Assembly: GCF_030812195.1 (NCBI RefSeq)
Contig: NZ_JAUSSF010000001.1
Coordinates: forward strand, 1,674,001 to 1,738,000
Direction: 5' to 3'
From: Chryseobacterium lathyri
GTDB lineage: Bacteria; Bacteroidota; Bacteroidia; Flavobacteriales; Weeksellaceae
Length of the DNA stretch: 64,000 nucleotides
In this document: piece by piece, positions 9,683-18,770 of the stretch
How the letters are laid out: the number at the start of each line of letters is the position of its first letter
Position numbering within the stretch: the stretch's first letter is position 1
Program-made: the position numbers and the translations under genes
The notes under the pieces: model-generated
Database searches by the model: none
The model's input: only the letters and a program-made list of their open reading frames with translations
What the model was told of the DNA's origin: nothing

Positions 9683-9900
9683 ACACCATTTAATTGCCAT
9701 TAGTTAATTTATCACTGTTGGTAAATTGACAATTGCCTATCCATAATTCACTTCCCACAAATCATCTTCTATCTATAATTTCTTTCATGAAATTGAAAAA
9801 CATCCAGAACAAACTGATTACTAGATAAATATTTTCACCAGATGATGAATAATTAAATATTTTTTATTATTTTAGTTTTACAAATTAAAACTTATATAAT

Positions 9901-10044
9901 ATGAAAAAATTAAAGAAACTCAACAGAGAGCAACAGAGACAGATCAATGGTGGAGCTATTGAAAGATGCAGCGCAACCAGACCATGTTTTATTGGTTTCT
10001 GCTGCCGGGGAGTGTGTATGGAATATGACTGTATTGAAGAATAA
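9901..10044 (+). CDS. double-glycine-leader cystine-knot-like peptide 1
   Basis: A 47-residue prepeptide. The basic N-terminus MKKLKKLNREQQRQINGG is a class II bacteriocin-type leader ending in a double glycine at 17-18, the usual cut site of C39-type ABC exporters. The 29-residue core has exactly six cysteines (23, 29, 34, 35, 39, 44) spaced C-x5-C-x4-CC-x3-C-x4-C, the pattern of inhibitor cystine knots. It precedes a second such peptide by 29 nt; a terminator at 10271-10296 closes the operon. Leader-bearing Cys-rich peptides of Chryseobacterium are usually called bacteriocin-like; activity is unknown. No exporter gene is nearby. Confidence 0.8.
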   Translation: MKKLKKLNREQQRQINGGAIERCSATRPCFIGFCCRGVCMEYDCIEE

Positions 10045-10073
10045 ATCAGTTTTTTACTTAATACAAAATATCC

Positions 10074-10238
10074 ATGAAAAATATAAAAAAACTCACCAGA
10101 AAAGAACAGCTGACGATCAATGGTAGTGGACTGGGCAAAAAATGCCAGGACCACGCCCAGTGTGGATTTGGGGAATGCTGTGACGGAGGCATGTGTATGC
10201 CTTCTCCATATCCTTTATGCGGACCTATTCTTGAATAA
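10074..10238 (+). CDS. double-glycine-type leader cystine-knot-like peptide 2
   Basis: A 54-residue prepeptide. The leader MKNIKKLTRKEQLTINGS is clearly related to that of the preceding gene, but its cleavage pair is Gly-Ser-Gly rather than Gly-Gly. The core again has six cysteines (24, 30, 35, 36, 41, 49) in the order C-x5-C-x4-CC-x4-C-x7-C. Core sequences of the two peptides differ apart from the cysteines and a G-x-C-M stretch, as expected for diversified secreted toxins or signals. The same transcript ends at the hairpin 10271-10296. Family and target are unknown. Confidence 0.8.
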   Translation: MKNIKKLTRKEQLTINGSGLGKKCQDHAQCGFGECCDGGMCMPSPYPLCGPILE

Positions 10239-10270
10239 TATAGGTATTTATGAATTAAATTTAATTATTG

Positions 10271-10296
10271 AACATCCGCTCCGGCGGGTGTTTTTT
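10271..10296 (+). terminator. intrinsic terminator of the peptide operon
   Basis: Stem AACATCCGC / GCGGGTGTT (9 bp, one G-U) with a 4-nt loop and a T run, 33 nt after the second peptide gene. Confidence 0.85.
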
Positions 10297-10340
10297 GTTT
10301 CCAAAAGATGTTCTGCTTCATTTTAATGTTTTATTAATCT

Positions 10341-10348
10341 TAATTTTG
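10341..10348 (+). promoter_or_regulatory. putative -7 box upstream of mgtE
   Basis: TAATTTTG matches TAnnTTTG; no TTG at the -33 spacing. A second match, TATTTTTG at 10381-10388, overlaps the first possible start codon of mgtE. Confidence 0.45.
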
Positions 10349-10385
10349 CGTCTTTCCTTCATAGTCTTAATTTTTTGGATTATTT

Positions 10386-11732
10386 TTGCATATCCAAAAA
10401 ATTCACGTTTTGAATTCCAGAGACGAACTTATCTTTAATCCTGCCGATATCGCCGAGACTCTTAGCAATCTTCCTGCTGATGAGAGGCTTTTGGCATTTT
10501 TAAAAGTTCCGAAAGAATATAAAGCGGAGGTTTTTTCCCATCTTGATCCTGATTTCCAGGAAGAAACAATCAGAAGTATCGGAAGCGAGGAAGTTTCCGA
10601 GATCCTGAACGGAATGACTCCGGATGACAGAACTTCTCTTTTTGAGGACTTTCCGGATGAGCTGATCAAGTATTCCATCAATCATCTTAATCCTCAGGAA
10701 AGAAGGATCGCTCTTAAGCTTCTTGGTTATAACTCAGATTCTATTGCCCGTCTGATGACCCCTTACTACATCCAGATCCGTAAGGAATGGACAGTAAAAA
10801 GATGTCTTCAGCAAATCAAAAAGGTAGGAAAAAGAGTGGAAACCATGAACCATCTTTATGTAGTGGATGAAAGGAACCGCCTGATCGATGATATTGCTTT
10901 AGGAAGCCTTCTGTTGGCAGAAGAAGATACCTTAATTTCGGATATGACCGACAATCATTTCGTCGCAATAATGACAACCACCTCAAAGGAGGATGCGGTA
11001 ACTTATTTTGAAAAATATGACCGGACTGCCCTTCCCATCATTACAGAAGCCGGTGTTCTTGTAGGTATTGTAACTATTGATGATATCCTTGACCAAATCG
11101 AACAGCAGAATACGGAAGATATTCAGAAATTCGGAGGTCTTGAAGCGTTAGATGATCCTTATACACAGACTTCACTGATGGAAATGATCAAAAAGAGGGG
11201 TACATGGCTGATCATTCTTTTCTTTTCGGAAATGCTGACTGCCTCTGCGATGGGCTATTTTGAGGATGAAATTCAGAAAGCTGTAGTGCTTGCCTTATTT
11301 GTACCTCTAATTATTTCCAGTGGAGGAAATTCCGGTTCCCAGGCAGCAACCCTTATTATCCGGGCTATGGCACTTCAGGAAATTGGTCTGAAAGACTGGT
11401 GGTATGTAATGAAAAAAGAAATCTTTACCGGGCTCGCTCTGGGTAGCATTCTTGGTGTCATCGGCTTTTTAAGGATTATGGTGTGGCATGAAGCAGGATT
11501 CTTCAATTATGGAATGTACTGGCCTTACGTAGGTCTAAGTGTGGGAGTTTCTCTTGTTATGATCGTTCTCTGGGGGACCCTCTCAGGCTCTATGGTCCCT
11601 TTCATTCTCAAAAAACTGAATCTTGACCCTGCTACTTCTTCTGCTCCATTTGTAGCCACGCTGGTAGACGTTACCGGACTTATTATTTATTTTTCAGTTG
11701 CCGGGCTTTTCTTAACCGGAAAACTTTTATAG
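10386..11732 (+). CDS. mgtE: magnesium transporter MgtE
   Basis: Mg2+ channel/transporter of the inner membrane. An N-terminal helical superfamily domain (about residues 10-115), a tandem CBS pair (about 120-245) and a five-helix membrane domain (about 265-448) are present, with the pore signature [18 protein letters not shown]. No ATG exists in frame upstream of the conserved region: the frame opens after a stop at 10368 and the candidates are TTG 10386 or TTG 10410 ([10 protein letters not shown] follows). The second is plausible because a -7 box overlaps the first. Full length and all domains intact; the start is the only doubt. Confidence 0.93.
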   Translation: MHIQKIHVLNSRDELIFNPADIAETLSNLPADERLLAFLKVPKEYKAEVFSHLDPDFQEETIRSIGSEEVSEILNGMTPDDRTSLFEDFPDELIKYSINHLNPQERRIALKLLGYNSDSIARLMTPYYIQIRKEWTVKRCLQQIKKVGKRVETMNHLYVVDERNRLIDDIALGSLLLAEEDTLISDMTDNHFVAIMTTTSKEDAVTYFEKYDRTALPIITEAGVLVGIVTIDDILDQIEQQNTEDIQKFGGLEALDDPYTQTSLMEMIKKRGTWLIILFFSEMLTASAMGYFEDEIQKAVVLALFVPLIISSGGNSGSQAATLIIRAMALQEIGLKDWWYVMKKEIFTGLALGSILGVIGFLRIMVWHEAGFFNYGMYWPYVGLSVGVSLVMIVLWGTLSGSMVPFILKKLNLDPATSSAPFVATLVDVTGLIIYFSVAGLFLTGKLL

Positions 11733-11925
11733 ACTTAAATAATTGTTAAATCATCATACAATTATCTATATAATACACAATTCAACAACCATAATCAATA
11801 ATTACGAATATAACAAAGAAAATAAACATTTATAATCAATTAATACCTAACGCAATCAAATAAACATTTATCAGAAATTTGGTTTATTTGCAAATTATTT
11901 CCCAATAATCTGCAAACACAAATGA

Positions 11926-13125
11926 ATGAAAAAGTTTTTTGACACAATTAAACTGGATAATCTGTATCGGTTATTCTCGAAAGAATTAAGCCACAACAGA
12001 ATTTTCGGGCTAGACATACTAAGATTTTTTGCGATTACTACAGTAATTATTGCACACGGACGATTTATATTTCCTGAAAAAATAGATGATTATTTTAAAT
12101 ATATAATATTTGACGGCGTTACTATTTTTTTTGTATTAAGTGGATTTCTGATCGGAGGTATTTTGATTAAGCAGTTAGAAAACAATACCCTCAGATTTTC
12201 ATTACTGCTGGATTTCTGGGTAAAAAGATGGTTCCGTACCTTACCTGTTTATTTTTTAATTTTAACAATTCTCACTATTTACTACAGTTTTGCAGACCCT
12301 GCATTCTCTTTGGGGATTATAAAGAAATACTATTTTTTCTGCCAGAATCTTTATTATCCAACTCCTGGTTATTTTGAAGAATCATGGAGCCTAAGTGTAG
12401 AGGAATGGTTTTATCTCACAGTTCCGCTTTTGATTTTTATTCTGGCTGCCGTATTTAAATTCAAACCTAAGACTTCGGTACTGATTACAGCCCTTGCCGT
12501 TCTGTTTTTTATAAGCTTTTTAAGATATAATATTTATGCTGAAAAAGATCTTCAAAGAGCATTGTCTTTTAATCACCAGGTACTTTACAGGCTTGACAGC
12601 ATTATGTATGGTGTTATCGGTGCCTATCTCAGCTATTATTACTCCAAACTATGGAAATCTATTCCACTTATTTTACTGATCGTCGGTATATCCATATTTC
12701 TAATTCAAAAATTCATCTTTGTGTCAGGCATATGTCCTGACCCGTTACATCTTTATAACATTGTTTTTGAATACAGCCTGACCTCAATAGCAACCTTAAT
12801 ATTACTTCCCTTTCTTTCCAATTTGAAGAAATCGAAATATAAAATAGGAAACCTTATCACCATCATCAGCCTGATTTCCTACTCGATGTATTTAACACAT
12901 ATGACCCTTATCAAAGGAATTATTTTAAAGAGTATTCCATGGACAGATTTTACAACCAATTATCACATTATATTACCTGTCTTCTATTTTCTGTATTGGG
13001 CACTTACGATTGTATTTTCAATCATGCTTTATAAGTTCTTTGAAGTACCAACAACCAACCTCAGGGAAAGATTTGTTTTCAGCAGAAAGAGTAAAACAGC
13101 TGCTATAAAATTAAATAACCTCTGA
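11926..13125 (+). CDS. membrane acyltransferase (acyltransferase 3, OafA/YrhL type)
   Basis: A 399-aa polytopic protein with about ten hydrophobic helices. The family hallmarks are GLDILRFFAITTVIIAHG with its catalytic His near residue 45, DGVTIFFVLSGFLIGG, and EESWSLSVEEWFYL. Such enzymes transfer acyl groups to surface sugars, lipopolysaccharide or antibiotics; the acceptor is not deducible. It starts at ATG 11926 (MKKFFDTIK). No glycan gene cluster is adjacent. Confident family, unknown substrate. Confidence 0.88.
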   Translation: MKKFFDTIKLDNLYRLFSKELSHNRIFGLDILRFFAITTVIIAHGRFIFPEKIDDYFKYIIFDGVTIFFVLSGFLIGGILIKQLENNTLRFSLLLDFWVKRWFRTLPVYFLILTILTIYYSFADPAFSLGIIKKYYFFCQNLYYPTPGYFEESWSLSVEEWFYLTVPLLIFILAAVFKFKPKTSVLITALAVLFFISFLRYNIYAEKDLQRALSFNHQVLYRLDSIMYGVIGAYLSYYYSKLWKSIPLILLIVGISIFLIQKFIFVSGICPDPLHLYNIVFEYSLTSIATLILLPFLSNLKKSKYKIGNLITIISLISYSMYLTHMTLIKGIILKSIPWTDFTTNYHIILPVFYFLYWALTIVFSIMLYKFFEVPTTNLRERFVFSRKSKTAAIKLNNL

Positions 13126-13204
13126 AGATTTAGCTGATAAATGGGGAGTTTTATCTTTTTATTTTTAAATTTGGAATAAACAGCAAATCATTTCTAAATT
13201 TAAT

Positions 13205-13942
13205 ATGAGAGTTATTTCATTGGTACCATCCGTTACAGAAGCTTTATTTGATTTGGGGCTTAGCGAAAACGAAGTCGTCGGGAGAACTAAATTCTGCATC
13301 CATCCTGAAAGTAAAGTAAAAACCATTCCTGTTATCGGCGGGACAAAAAATATTAATATTGACAAGATCAGAGCTTTGAGGCCAGATCTTATTCTCGCCA
13401 ATAAAGAGGAAAATATCAAAGAGCAGGTAGAAGCACTGATGAACGATTTCAAAGTCATCGTAACCAATATCGAGACCATTGAAGACAATTATTACCTTCT
13501 TAAAACACTCGGAAATCTCTTTAATAAAGAAGAAAGGGCACAACAGTTCAATCTCAAGATCTATGAGGTTTTAGAGCAGGCAAAGCTTGATTCAACAGTA
13601 AAAGTAGCTTACCTCATCTGGAAAAGCCCTTATATGACGATTGGTTCAGACACTTTTATTCACAGAGTCCTGTCAGAGATTGGTTTTGAAAATATTTTTA
13701 AGAACAGAACCCGTTACCCTGAGATTCAAATGGAAGACCTTGTTGAAGCGGAAGTCATTATGCTTTCTTCGGAACCTTTCCCATTCAAAGAAAAACATAT
13801 TGAGGAGATGAAAGCTTTTTACCCTGATAAAAAGATCATGATCGTAGATGGAGAGGCATTTTCATGGTACGGAACGCACATTGCAAAGTGTGGAGATTAT
13901 TTCACAGGATTACTGGCTGAAATTCACGCCATACAGCGTTGA
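13205..13942 (+). CDS. BtuF-like cobalamin/metal-binding protein without signal peptide
   Basis: A 245-aa protein of the helical-backbone metal receptor (class III periplasmic binding) family: it starts directly with VISLVPSVTEALFDLGL and contains VVGRTKFCIHP and IRALRPDLILANKEENI, followed by a long linker helix and a second lobe. Homologues bind cobalamin or chelated iron for ABC import. Here there is no signal peptide or lipobox, so either it is cytosolic or the true secretion signal is missing; ABC partners are absent locally. It is monocistronic, beginning 79 bp after the acyltransferase. Confidence 0.8.
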   Translation: MRVISLVPSVTEALFDLGLSENEVVGRTKFCIHPESKVKTIPVIGGTKNINIDKIRALRPDLILANKEENIKEQVEALMNDFKVIVTNIETIEDNYYLLKTLGNLFNKEERAQQFNLKIYEVLEQAKLDSTVKVAYLIWKSPYMTIGSDTFIHRVLSEIGFENIFKNRTRYPEIQMEDLVEAEVIMLSSEPFPFKEKHIEEMKAFYPDKKIMIVDGEAFSWYGTHIAKCGDYFTGLLAEIHAIQR

Positions 13943-14058
13943 TGCTTAGGTCCATTTTTTCAAAAAAAAATGTTTCATATTTCTCAGCAATTTCTTGAAC
14001 CAACCAACTGGTGACTTCGAGCGCCTCAGCTACTAATTGAATTTAAATGTAAACAAAA

Positions 14059-14080
14059 AGCTCCGATTTACCCCGGAGCT
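14059..14080 (-). terminator. intrinsic terminator of the GAF gene
   Basis: AGCTCCG / CGGAGCT stem with an 8-nt loop, followed on the minus strand by TTTTTG. Confidence 0.8.
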
Positions 14081-14109
14081 GATATTTATATTTCGAAATA
14101 AAATTTCAA

Positions 14110-14559
14110 TTACAAAATCTTGGACACTTCATTACAAAGCCATTCCAAAAGTTCCCGGTCCTCAGCTGTAAACGGATTTACAGTATGGGAATCAATATCA
14201 ATCTGACCAACATTCTGACCGTCTTTGAAAATCGGGACTACGATCTCAGCTTTTGTATCAATAGAGCAGCTTAGATAATTACTTTCCTGGTGAACATCCG
14301 GAACTACAAATGTTTCATTGGAAACAGCAACCTGTCCGCAAATCCCCTTCCCGTAAGGAATAATGGTATGATCAGTAGGTGCCCCCACATAAGGGCCCAA
14401 TTTCAGCTCATTCTTATCTCCGTTCTTAAAGTAGAATCCGGTCCAGTTAAAGTAAGAAATCTCCTGATCCAGCAGGTGACATACCTTCTGAAGTTTTTCT
14501 TCTGTATTATGCTTCGGGCTTTCAAGAATGGAAGAAAGTCTTTTTTTTATTTCTGACAT
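14110..14559 (-). CDS. GAF-domain protein, probable free methionine-(R)-sulfoxide reductase
   Basis: A 149-aa single GAF domain. GKGICGQVA, PDVHQ, LSCSIDTKAEIVVPI and GQIDIDSHTVNPF are the conserved blocks of the free Met-R-SO reductase group. C74 and C98 are 24 residues apart, the same distance as the resolving and catalytic cysteines (C101, C125) of the yeast enzyme; the third, non-essential cysteine is missing. The role would be repair of free oxidised methionine in the cytosol using thioredoxin. It follows the 475-aa gene by 12 nt on the same strand, so it is probably in its operon. Confidence 0.82.
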   Translation of the reverse strand: MSEIKKRLSSILESPKHNTEEKLQKVCHLLDQEISYFNWTGFYFKNGDKNELKLGPYVGAPTDHTIIPYGKGICGQVAVSNETFVVPDVHQESNYLSCSIDTKAEIVVPIFKDGQNVGQIDIDSHTVNPFTAEDRELLEWLCNEVSKIL

Positions 14560-14571
14560 TTTATTTTATGT

Positions 14572-15999
14572 TTAGGAAAATTGTTTGAAGGAAAGTTCTT
14601 CTTTATATCCGAACATTCCACGTTCTTTTATCATTTCTGCCACACCTTCAGGGACCTGGTTTTCCCAGCCTTTAATACAGCATGCAATTTTTCTTAAGAT
14701 TTCCCTGGAATAAATTTCCAGGAACTCCGGATTATGATTGGTGATATCTACAATACGGTTATTGTGCTTGAAATATTTGTAGAGTTCTTTTAGGTTTTCT
14801 TCTACTTTAAGGTTTGAAGAATCCAGCAATTCATGGGTCTCAGGATCTTTATAAGGATAAAGATACACCCTCATTCCGTTTCTGAAGAACTTTCCGAATG
14901 CTTCAAGAATTCCACCCGAAAGGTCTTTGTAATATTTTTCATCAAATACCATCAGAAGATTATTCACACCCATTGCAACACCGATATCCCCACTCGTATA
15001 GGAAGCAAAATAATCGATCAGCCTGTAGTATTCCGAGAAGTTGGAAATAATAACGGTATACCCCAATTTACCGAGAATATCCACCCTGTCCATGAAATCT
15101 CTCTCATCAATATCTCCATCCGCCCTAAGGTTTGAAATAGTGATCTCAATAAGCACTTCTGTTTCTTCATGGGTACAGGTTGCATCTTTCTGGAACATCT
15201 CAAGCCCGTTTTTAAGCATATCGATATTCACTTTTGTTACCGGCCTGAAACTTCCTCTTACCGCGAATATATTTTTCTTGTATAAAACATCGGCAGGCAG
15301 CATATTGCTTCCCTGGGAATTGAAGATCACCGCGTCTGTCATTCCATGCTTCACAAGCTGCAGCGACATTAATCGGTTATCAACATAGCCAAAAGCAGGA
15401 CCGCTGAAATCAATCATATCAATTTCAAGGCCGTCTTTCGCAATATCATCGTATAAAGATTCGATTAAATTTCGTGGATTGTCGTAGTAGTGGAAAGCTC
15501 CGAAGATAAGGTTTACTCCAAGATTCCCTAAAGTTTCCTGCTGTAAGGTAGCATCATTTTCCTTAAATTTTACGTGAATCACGATCTCATTATAATCTTC
15601 GTTTTCCTTTGTCTGAAAACGGATTCCTACCCATCCGTGACCCTTAAGCGTTTTGTCGAAATTAATGGTAGTTACCGTATTCGCATAAGAGAAAAATTTT
15701 CTGTTAGGATTATTTTCTCTTGAAATCCTTTCTTCAATTAAAGCAACTTCATAACGGAGCATTTTGCGAAGTCTGTTCTGAGTAACATACCTGTTTTTTG
15801 CTTCTTTTCCGTAAATGGCATCACTAAAATCTTTGTCATAAGCGGACATCGCCTTAGCAATTGTACCAGAAGCCCCTCCTGCTCTAAAAAAGTGACGAAC
15901 AGTCTCCTGCCCTGCTCCAATTTCTGCGAAAGTACCATAAATAGTAGGATCTAGATTAATTGTTAATGCTTTTTGTTTAGGAGTTAGTTTCTGATACAT
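14572..15999 (-). CDS. conserved protein of unknown function (475 aa)
   Basis: A large soluble protein with no signal peptide or membrane segment. Recognisable conserved blocks are DPTIYGTFAEIGAGQE, HFFRAGGASGTIAKAMSAYD and KNRYVTQNRLRKML in the first 85 residues, a DMIDFSGPAF segment near 200, and YTVIISNFSEY near 320. I recognise the sequence as widely conserved in Bacteroidetes, where database names are inconsistent; no catalytic motif is evident to me. The gene begins 54 bp from the divergent MBL hydrolase gene and is followed within 12 nt by the GAF gene. Function is open. Confidence 0.8.
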   Translation of the reverse strand: MYQKLTPKQKALTINLDPTIYGTFAEIGAGQETVRHFFRAGGASGTIAKAMSAYDKDFSDAIYGKEAKNRYVTQNRLRKMLRYEVALIEERISRENNPNRKFFSYANTVTTINFDKTLKGHGWVGIRFQTKENEDYNEIVIHVKFKENDATLQQETLGNLGVNLIFGAFHYYDNPRNLIESLYDDIAKDGLEIDMIDFSGPAFGYVDNRLMSLQLVKHGMTDAVIFNSQGSNMLPADVLYKKNIFAVRGSFRPVTKVNIDMLKNGLEMFQKDATCTHEETEVLIEITISNLRADGDIDERDFMDRVDILGKLGYTVIISNFSEYYRLIDYFASYTSGDIGVAMGVNNLLMVFDEKYYKDLSGGILEAFGKFFRNGMRVYLYPYKDPETHELLDSSNLKVEENLKELYKYFKHNNRIVDITNHNPEFLEIYSREILRKIACCIKGWENQVPEGVAEMIKERGMFGYKEELSFKQFS

Positions 16000-16053
16000 T
16001 AGGACGTGAAATTTTTCGTAAATTTACCAAAATTAAACCAACCTCAAAAGAAA

Positions 16054-16821
16054 ATGAAGTTGAAATTTTTAGGAACCGGTACTTCCCAGGGTGTGCCCGT
16101 TATAGGCTGTACATGCGAAGTATGTACTTCCGAAAATCCCAAAGACAGGCGTTTCCGATCCTCAGTAATGATTACTACTGAGGAAAGTAAAAAAATACTC
16201 ATCGACTGTGGTCCGGATTTCAGGGAGCAGATGCTTCTCAACCACGAAAACACAGTAGATATTACTCTTCTCACTCATGAACATAATGATCATGTAATTG
16301 GACTCGACGATATGCGTCCGTTAATCTTTAAAAGTGGGAAAAATATGCCAATCTATTGCTACCAAAGGGTTGGACATGAGATTAAAAACCGCTTTCCTTA
16401 CGCTTTCTCCGATATACGATATCCGGGAGCTCCAGCTTTTGATCTTCATGAAATTGAAAATAAACCTTTCCATGTTTTAGATACCGAAATCACACCCATT
16501 GAAGTGATACATTATGAAATTACGGTCTTTGGATATAAATTTAAAAACCTTGCATACATCACAGATGCCAATTTTATTTCGGATATAGAAAAAGAGAAGC
16601 TGCAGAACCTGGATGTACTGGTTTTAAACTGTATCAGAAAATTCGATCCGCATCCTGCCCATTTTGTTCTTCCTGATGTGATTGCCTTGTTTAAAGAACT
16701 TAAGCCTAAAAAATTATTCTTAACACACATCAGCCATCATCTCGGATTGCATGATATTGAAGATAAGGATCTTCCGGAAGGAATGCATCTGGCCTACGAT
16801 GGTTTAGAGATAGAATTTTAA
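16054..16821 (+). CDS. MBL-fold metallohydrolase (PhnP-like)
   Basis: A 255-aa metallo-beta-lactamase fold hydrolase. The opening KLKFLGTGTSQGVPVIGC and the zinc motif LLTHEHNDHVIGLDD (HxHxDH) are clear, with further ligands expected at HYEI, ITDANFIS and THISHH. The Cys pair CTCEVC near residue 20 resembles the extra metal-binding segment of PhnP-type phosphodiesterases. Substrate is unknown. I start at ATG 16054; a GTG at 16006 would add a non-conserved 16-residue extension. It is single and divergent from the 475-aa gene. Confidence 0.88.
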   Translation: MKLKFLGTGTSQGVPVIGCTCEVCTSENPKDRRFRSSVMITTEESKKILIDCGPDFREQMLLNHENTVDITLLTHEHNDHVIGLDDMRPLIFKSGKNMPIYCYQRVGHEIKNRFPYAFSDIRYPGAPAFDLHEIENKPFHVLDTEITPIEVIHYEITVFGYKFKNLAYITDANFISDIEKEKLQNLDVLVLNCIRKFDPHPAHFVLPDVIALFKELKPKKLFLTHISHHLGLHDIEDKDLPEGMHLAYDGLEIEF

Positions 16822-16842
16822 AATTTTTCTCTCAAAAAGCTT

Positions 16843-16871
16843 TTGAACATTAAAAAAAGTTTATATATTTG
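16843..16871 (+). promoter_or_regulatory. tRNA-Leu promoter
   Basis: TTG at 16843-16845, 18-nt spacer, TATATTTG at 16864-16871, placing the transcript start about 12 nt before the tRNA. Confidence 0.75.
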
Positions 16872-16889
16872 CACACCAATTTAACACAT

Positions 16890-16969
16890 GCCCAGGTGGC
16901 GGAATTGGTAGACGCGCTGGTCTCAAACACCAGTTCTTAGGAGTACCGGTTCGATCCCGGTCCTGGGTA
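16890..16969 (+). tRNA. tRNA-Leu (anticodon CAA)
   Basis: Cloverleaf readable by eye: acceptor GCCCAGG / CCTGGGT (first pair G-U) with discriminator A, D-arm with GGAATTGGTAGACGC, anticodon stem CTGGT / ACCAG around CT-CAA-AC, a long class II variable arm, and T-arm ACCGG-TTCGATC-CCGGT. The CCA end is not encoded. It decodes UUG. Confidence 0.95.
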
Positions 16970-16973
16970 CAAG

Positions 16974-17014
16974 ACCGGAGAAAGGTGACAATTCACTTTT
17001 TCTCCGGTTTTTTT
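16974..17014 (+). terminator. tRNA-Leu terminator
   Basis: Stem ACCGGAGAAA / TTTCTCCGGT (10 bp) with an inner GTGA/TCAC helix, then a T run, starting five bases after the tRNA. Confidence 0.88.
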
Positions 17015-17285
17015 CTGATCCAAACTCGCTAGTCAACAGAAGAAATACTAAAATTAGTTTCAAATCACTTCCTATCATTAGCATTTCAGGAATATAAAAA
17101 TTTGGGTAAGATATTGTAATTAAGTTCTCAGTAGCCTTTGACAATATTGACTATGAATTTTTAAGATATAAAATTCAATTCAGTTTTGGCTTTCGGAAAT
17201 GATCAAGATCATATATAAAGTACCAAAACCCAAAATTTATTTTTTCTCCGATGTAACAAATATCACAGAGAGTTGTCTTAATAGT

Positions 17286-18721
17286 ATGAGGATCTATTTT
17301 TTATTATTATTAATTGCCTTACAGCTTTCCGCTCAGCACTCTAAAAAAAATGTTGATGAGATTATTCACAGGGAAATGAAAGAAAGAAAAATTCCCGGGT
17401 TACAACTTGCAGTTGTACAAAATGGGAAGATCATTCTGAGCCAATCTTATGGTATTGCCAATCTGCACTATAATATTCCTGTAAGTAATAGTAGCATTTT
17501 TCCAATAAATTCCAATACAAAGGTTTTCACAGGGGTTGCCGTGATGCAGCTTGTAGAGCAGAATAAGATTAGGCTTGATGATTCTATCGGTAAGTACTTG
17601 GATGATCTGCCTGCTGAATGGCAAAAAATAACCGTCGACCAATTGTTGACCCATATTTCGGATTACCTGAAATCCTGAAACTTTTCGATCCAATGACAGG
17701 AAATATCGGTCCCTTAAAAACTGAGGCAGCTATTTGGGAAAAGCTCAAAACACTTCCTTTGGAATTTAAAGCAGGAGAACAGTTCAGTTACAACCAGACA
17801 AACTATTATCTGCTGGGCAAAATCATTGAAAAACTTACAGAAAAACCTTTCACAGCTGATTTTAATGATAATCAGTTTACGATCGCTAATCTGAAGAACA
17901 CCATATTTGGAGATTCCAGAGATGTTATACCAAACTATGCCCCTTCGTATAGGTATAATCGTTTTTTTGACGGCAAAAAAGGGGTAATGAAACTTACCAA
18001 CACTTATACAGAATTTCCGGATTTCACCAGAACAGGGGCAGGTCTTAACAGCACCGCTGAAGACATAGCAAATTGGCTCATCGCTTTGCAAAGTGGTCGA
18101 TTATTTCAAAAGTCTTCGACATTAAATATGATGTGGACTCCAAGTACATTCAATAACGGAACACCTACCAGCTGGGCACGAGGTTGGGGAATTACTAAAT
18201 TCAGAAAAAAACATAAAGCAGTTGGGATGTCCGGCGGAAACAGATCCGTAATCATGGTTTATCCTGATGATAATTTGGCAATCATTGTATTGACCAACCT
18301 GGCAGGAAGTGCTCCTGAAGACTTTATTGAAGAAATTGCAGGATGCTATGATCCGGATATAGTTAAGGCAGACCCATTGACCTATTTAAGGAAAAACCTA
18401 AGGAAAACAGGATTTGACAAAGCAATCGATTTTGTAAAAAAAGAGCAAACCGTAAATCCAGAATTCAAACCAAAAGAAGATGAAATTAACAATTGGGCAT
18501 ATCGAATGATGGCCAACGATCAAAAAGAAGAGGCTTTGGAAATTTTCAAACTCAACGTTTATTTGTTTCCTAAAAGCTGGAACGCCTATGACAGCTATGG
18601 AGAAATTCTTTTGAAAATGGGAGATAAAGATAAAGGCATCGAGATGTACAGAAGATCCATTGAATTAAATCCGGAAAATGAAAATGGGAAAAAAGTTTTA
18701 GAAAAGTTATCAGCTTTGTAA
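17286..18721 (+). pseudogene. serine hydrolase (beta-lactamase family) with a -1 frameshift
   Basis: Two overlapping frames together make one protein. Frame 1 (from ATG 17286, signal peptide MRIYFLLLLIALQLSAQ) covers the catalytic S-x-x-K (SNTK, near residue 80) and ends soon after QLLTHIS; frame 2 takes over at GLPEIL and runs through FSYNQTNYYLLG, GAGLNSTAEDIA and GMSGGN to a C-terminal TPR-like region. The family expects LLTHTSGLPEIL, so one base, probably a G near 17662, is missing. The result is either a recent pseudogene or a read error. If intact it would be a secreted penicillin-binding-protein-like hydrolase or esterase of about 478 aa. Confidence 0.85.
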
Positions 18722-18770
18722 AATTCCGAACAGCAGATCCTAAAATACAAGATACTGGAGATAATTAAAT

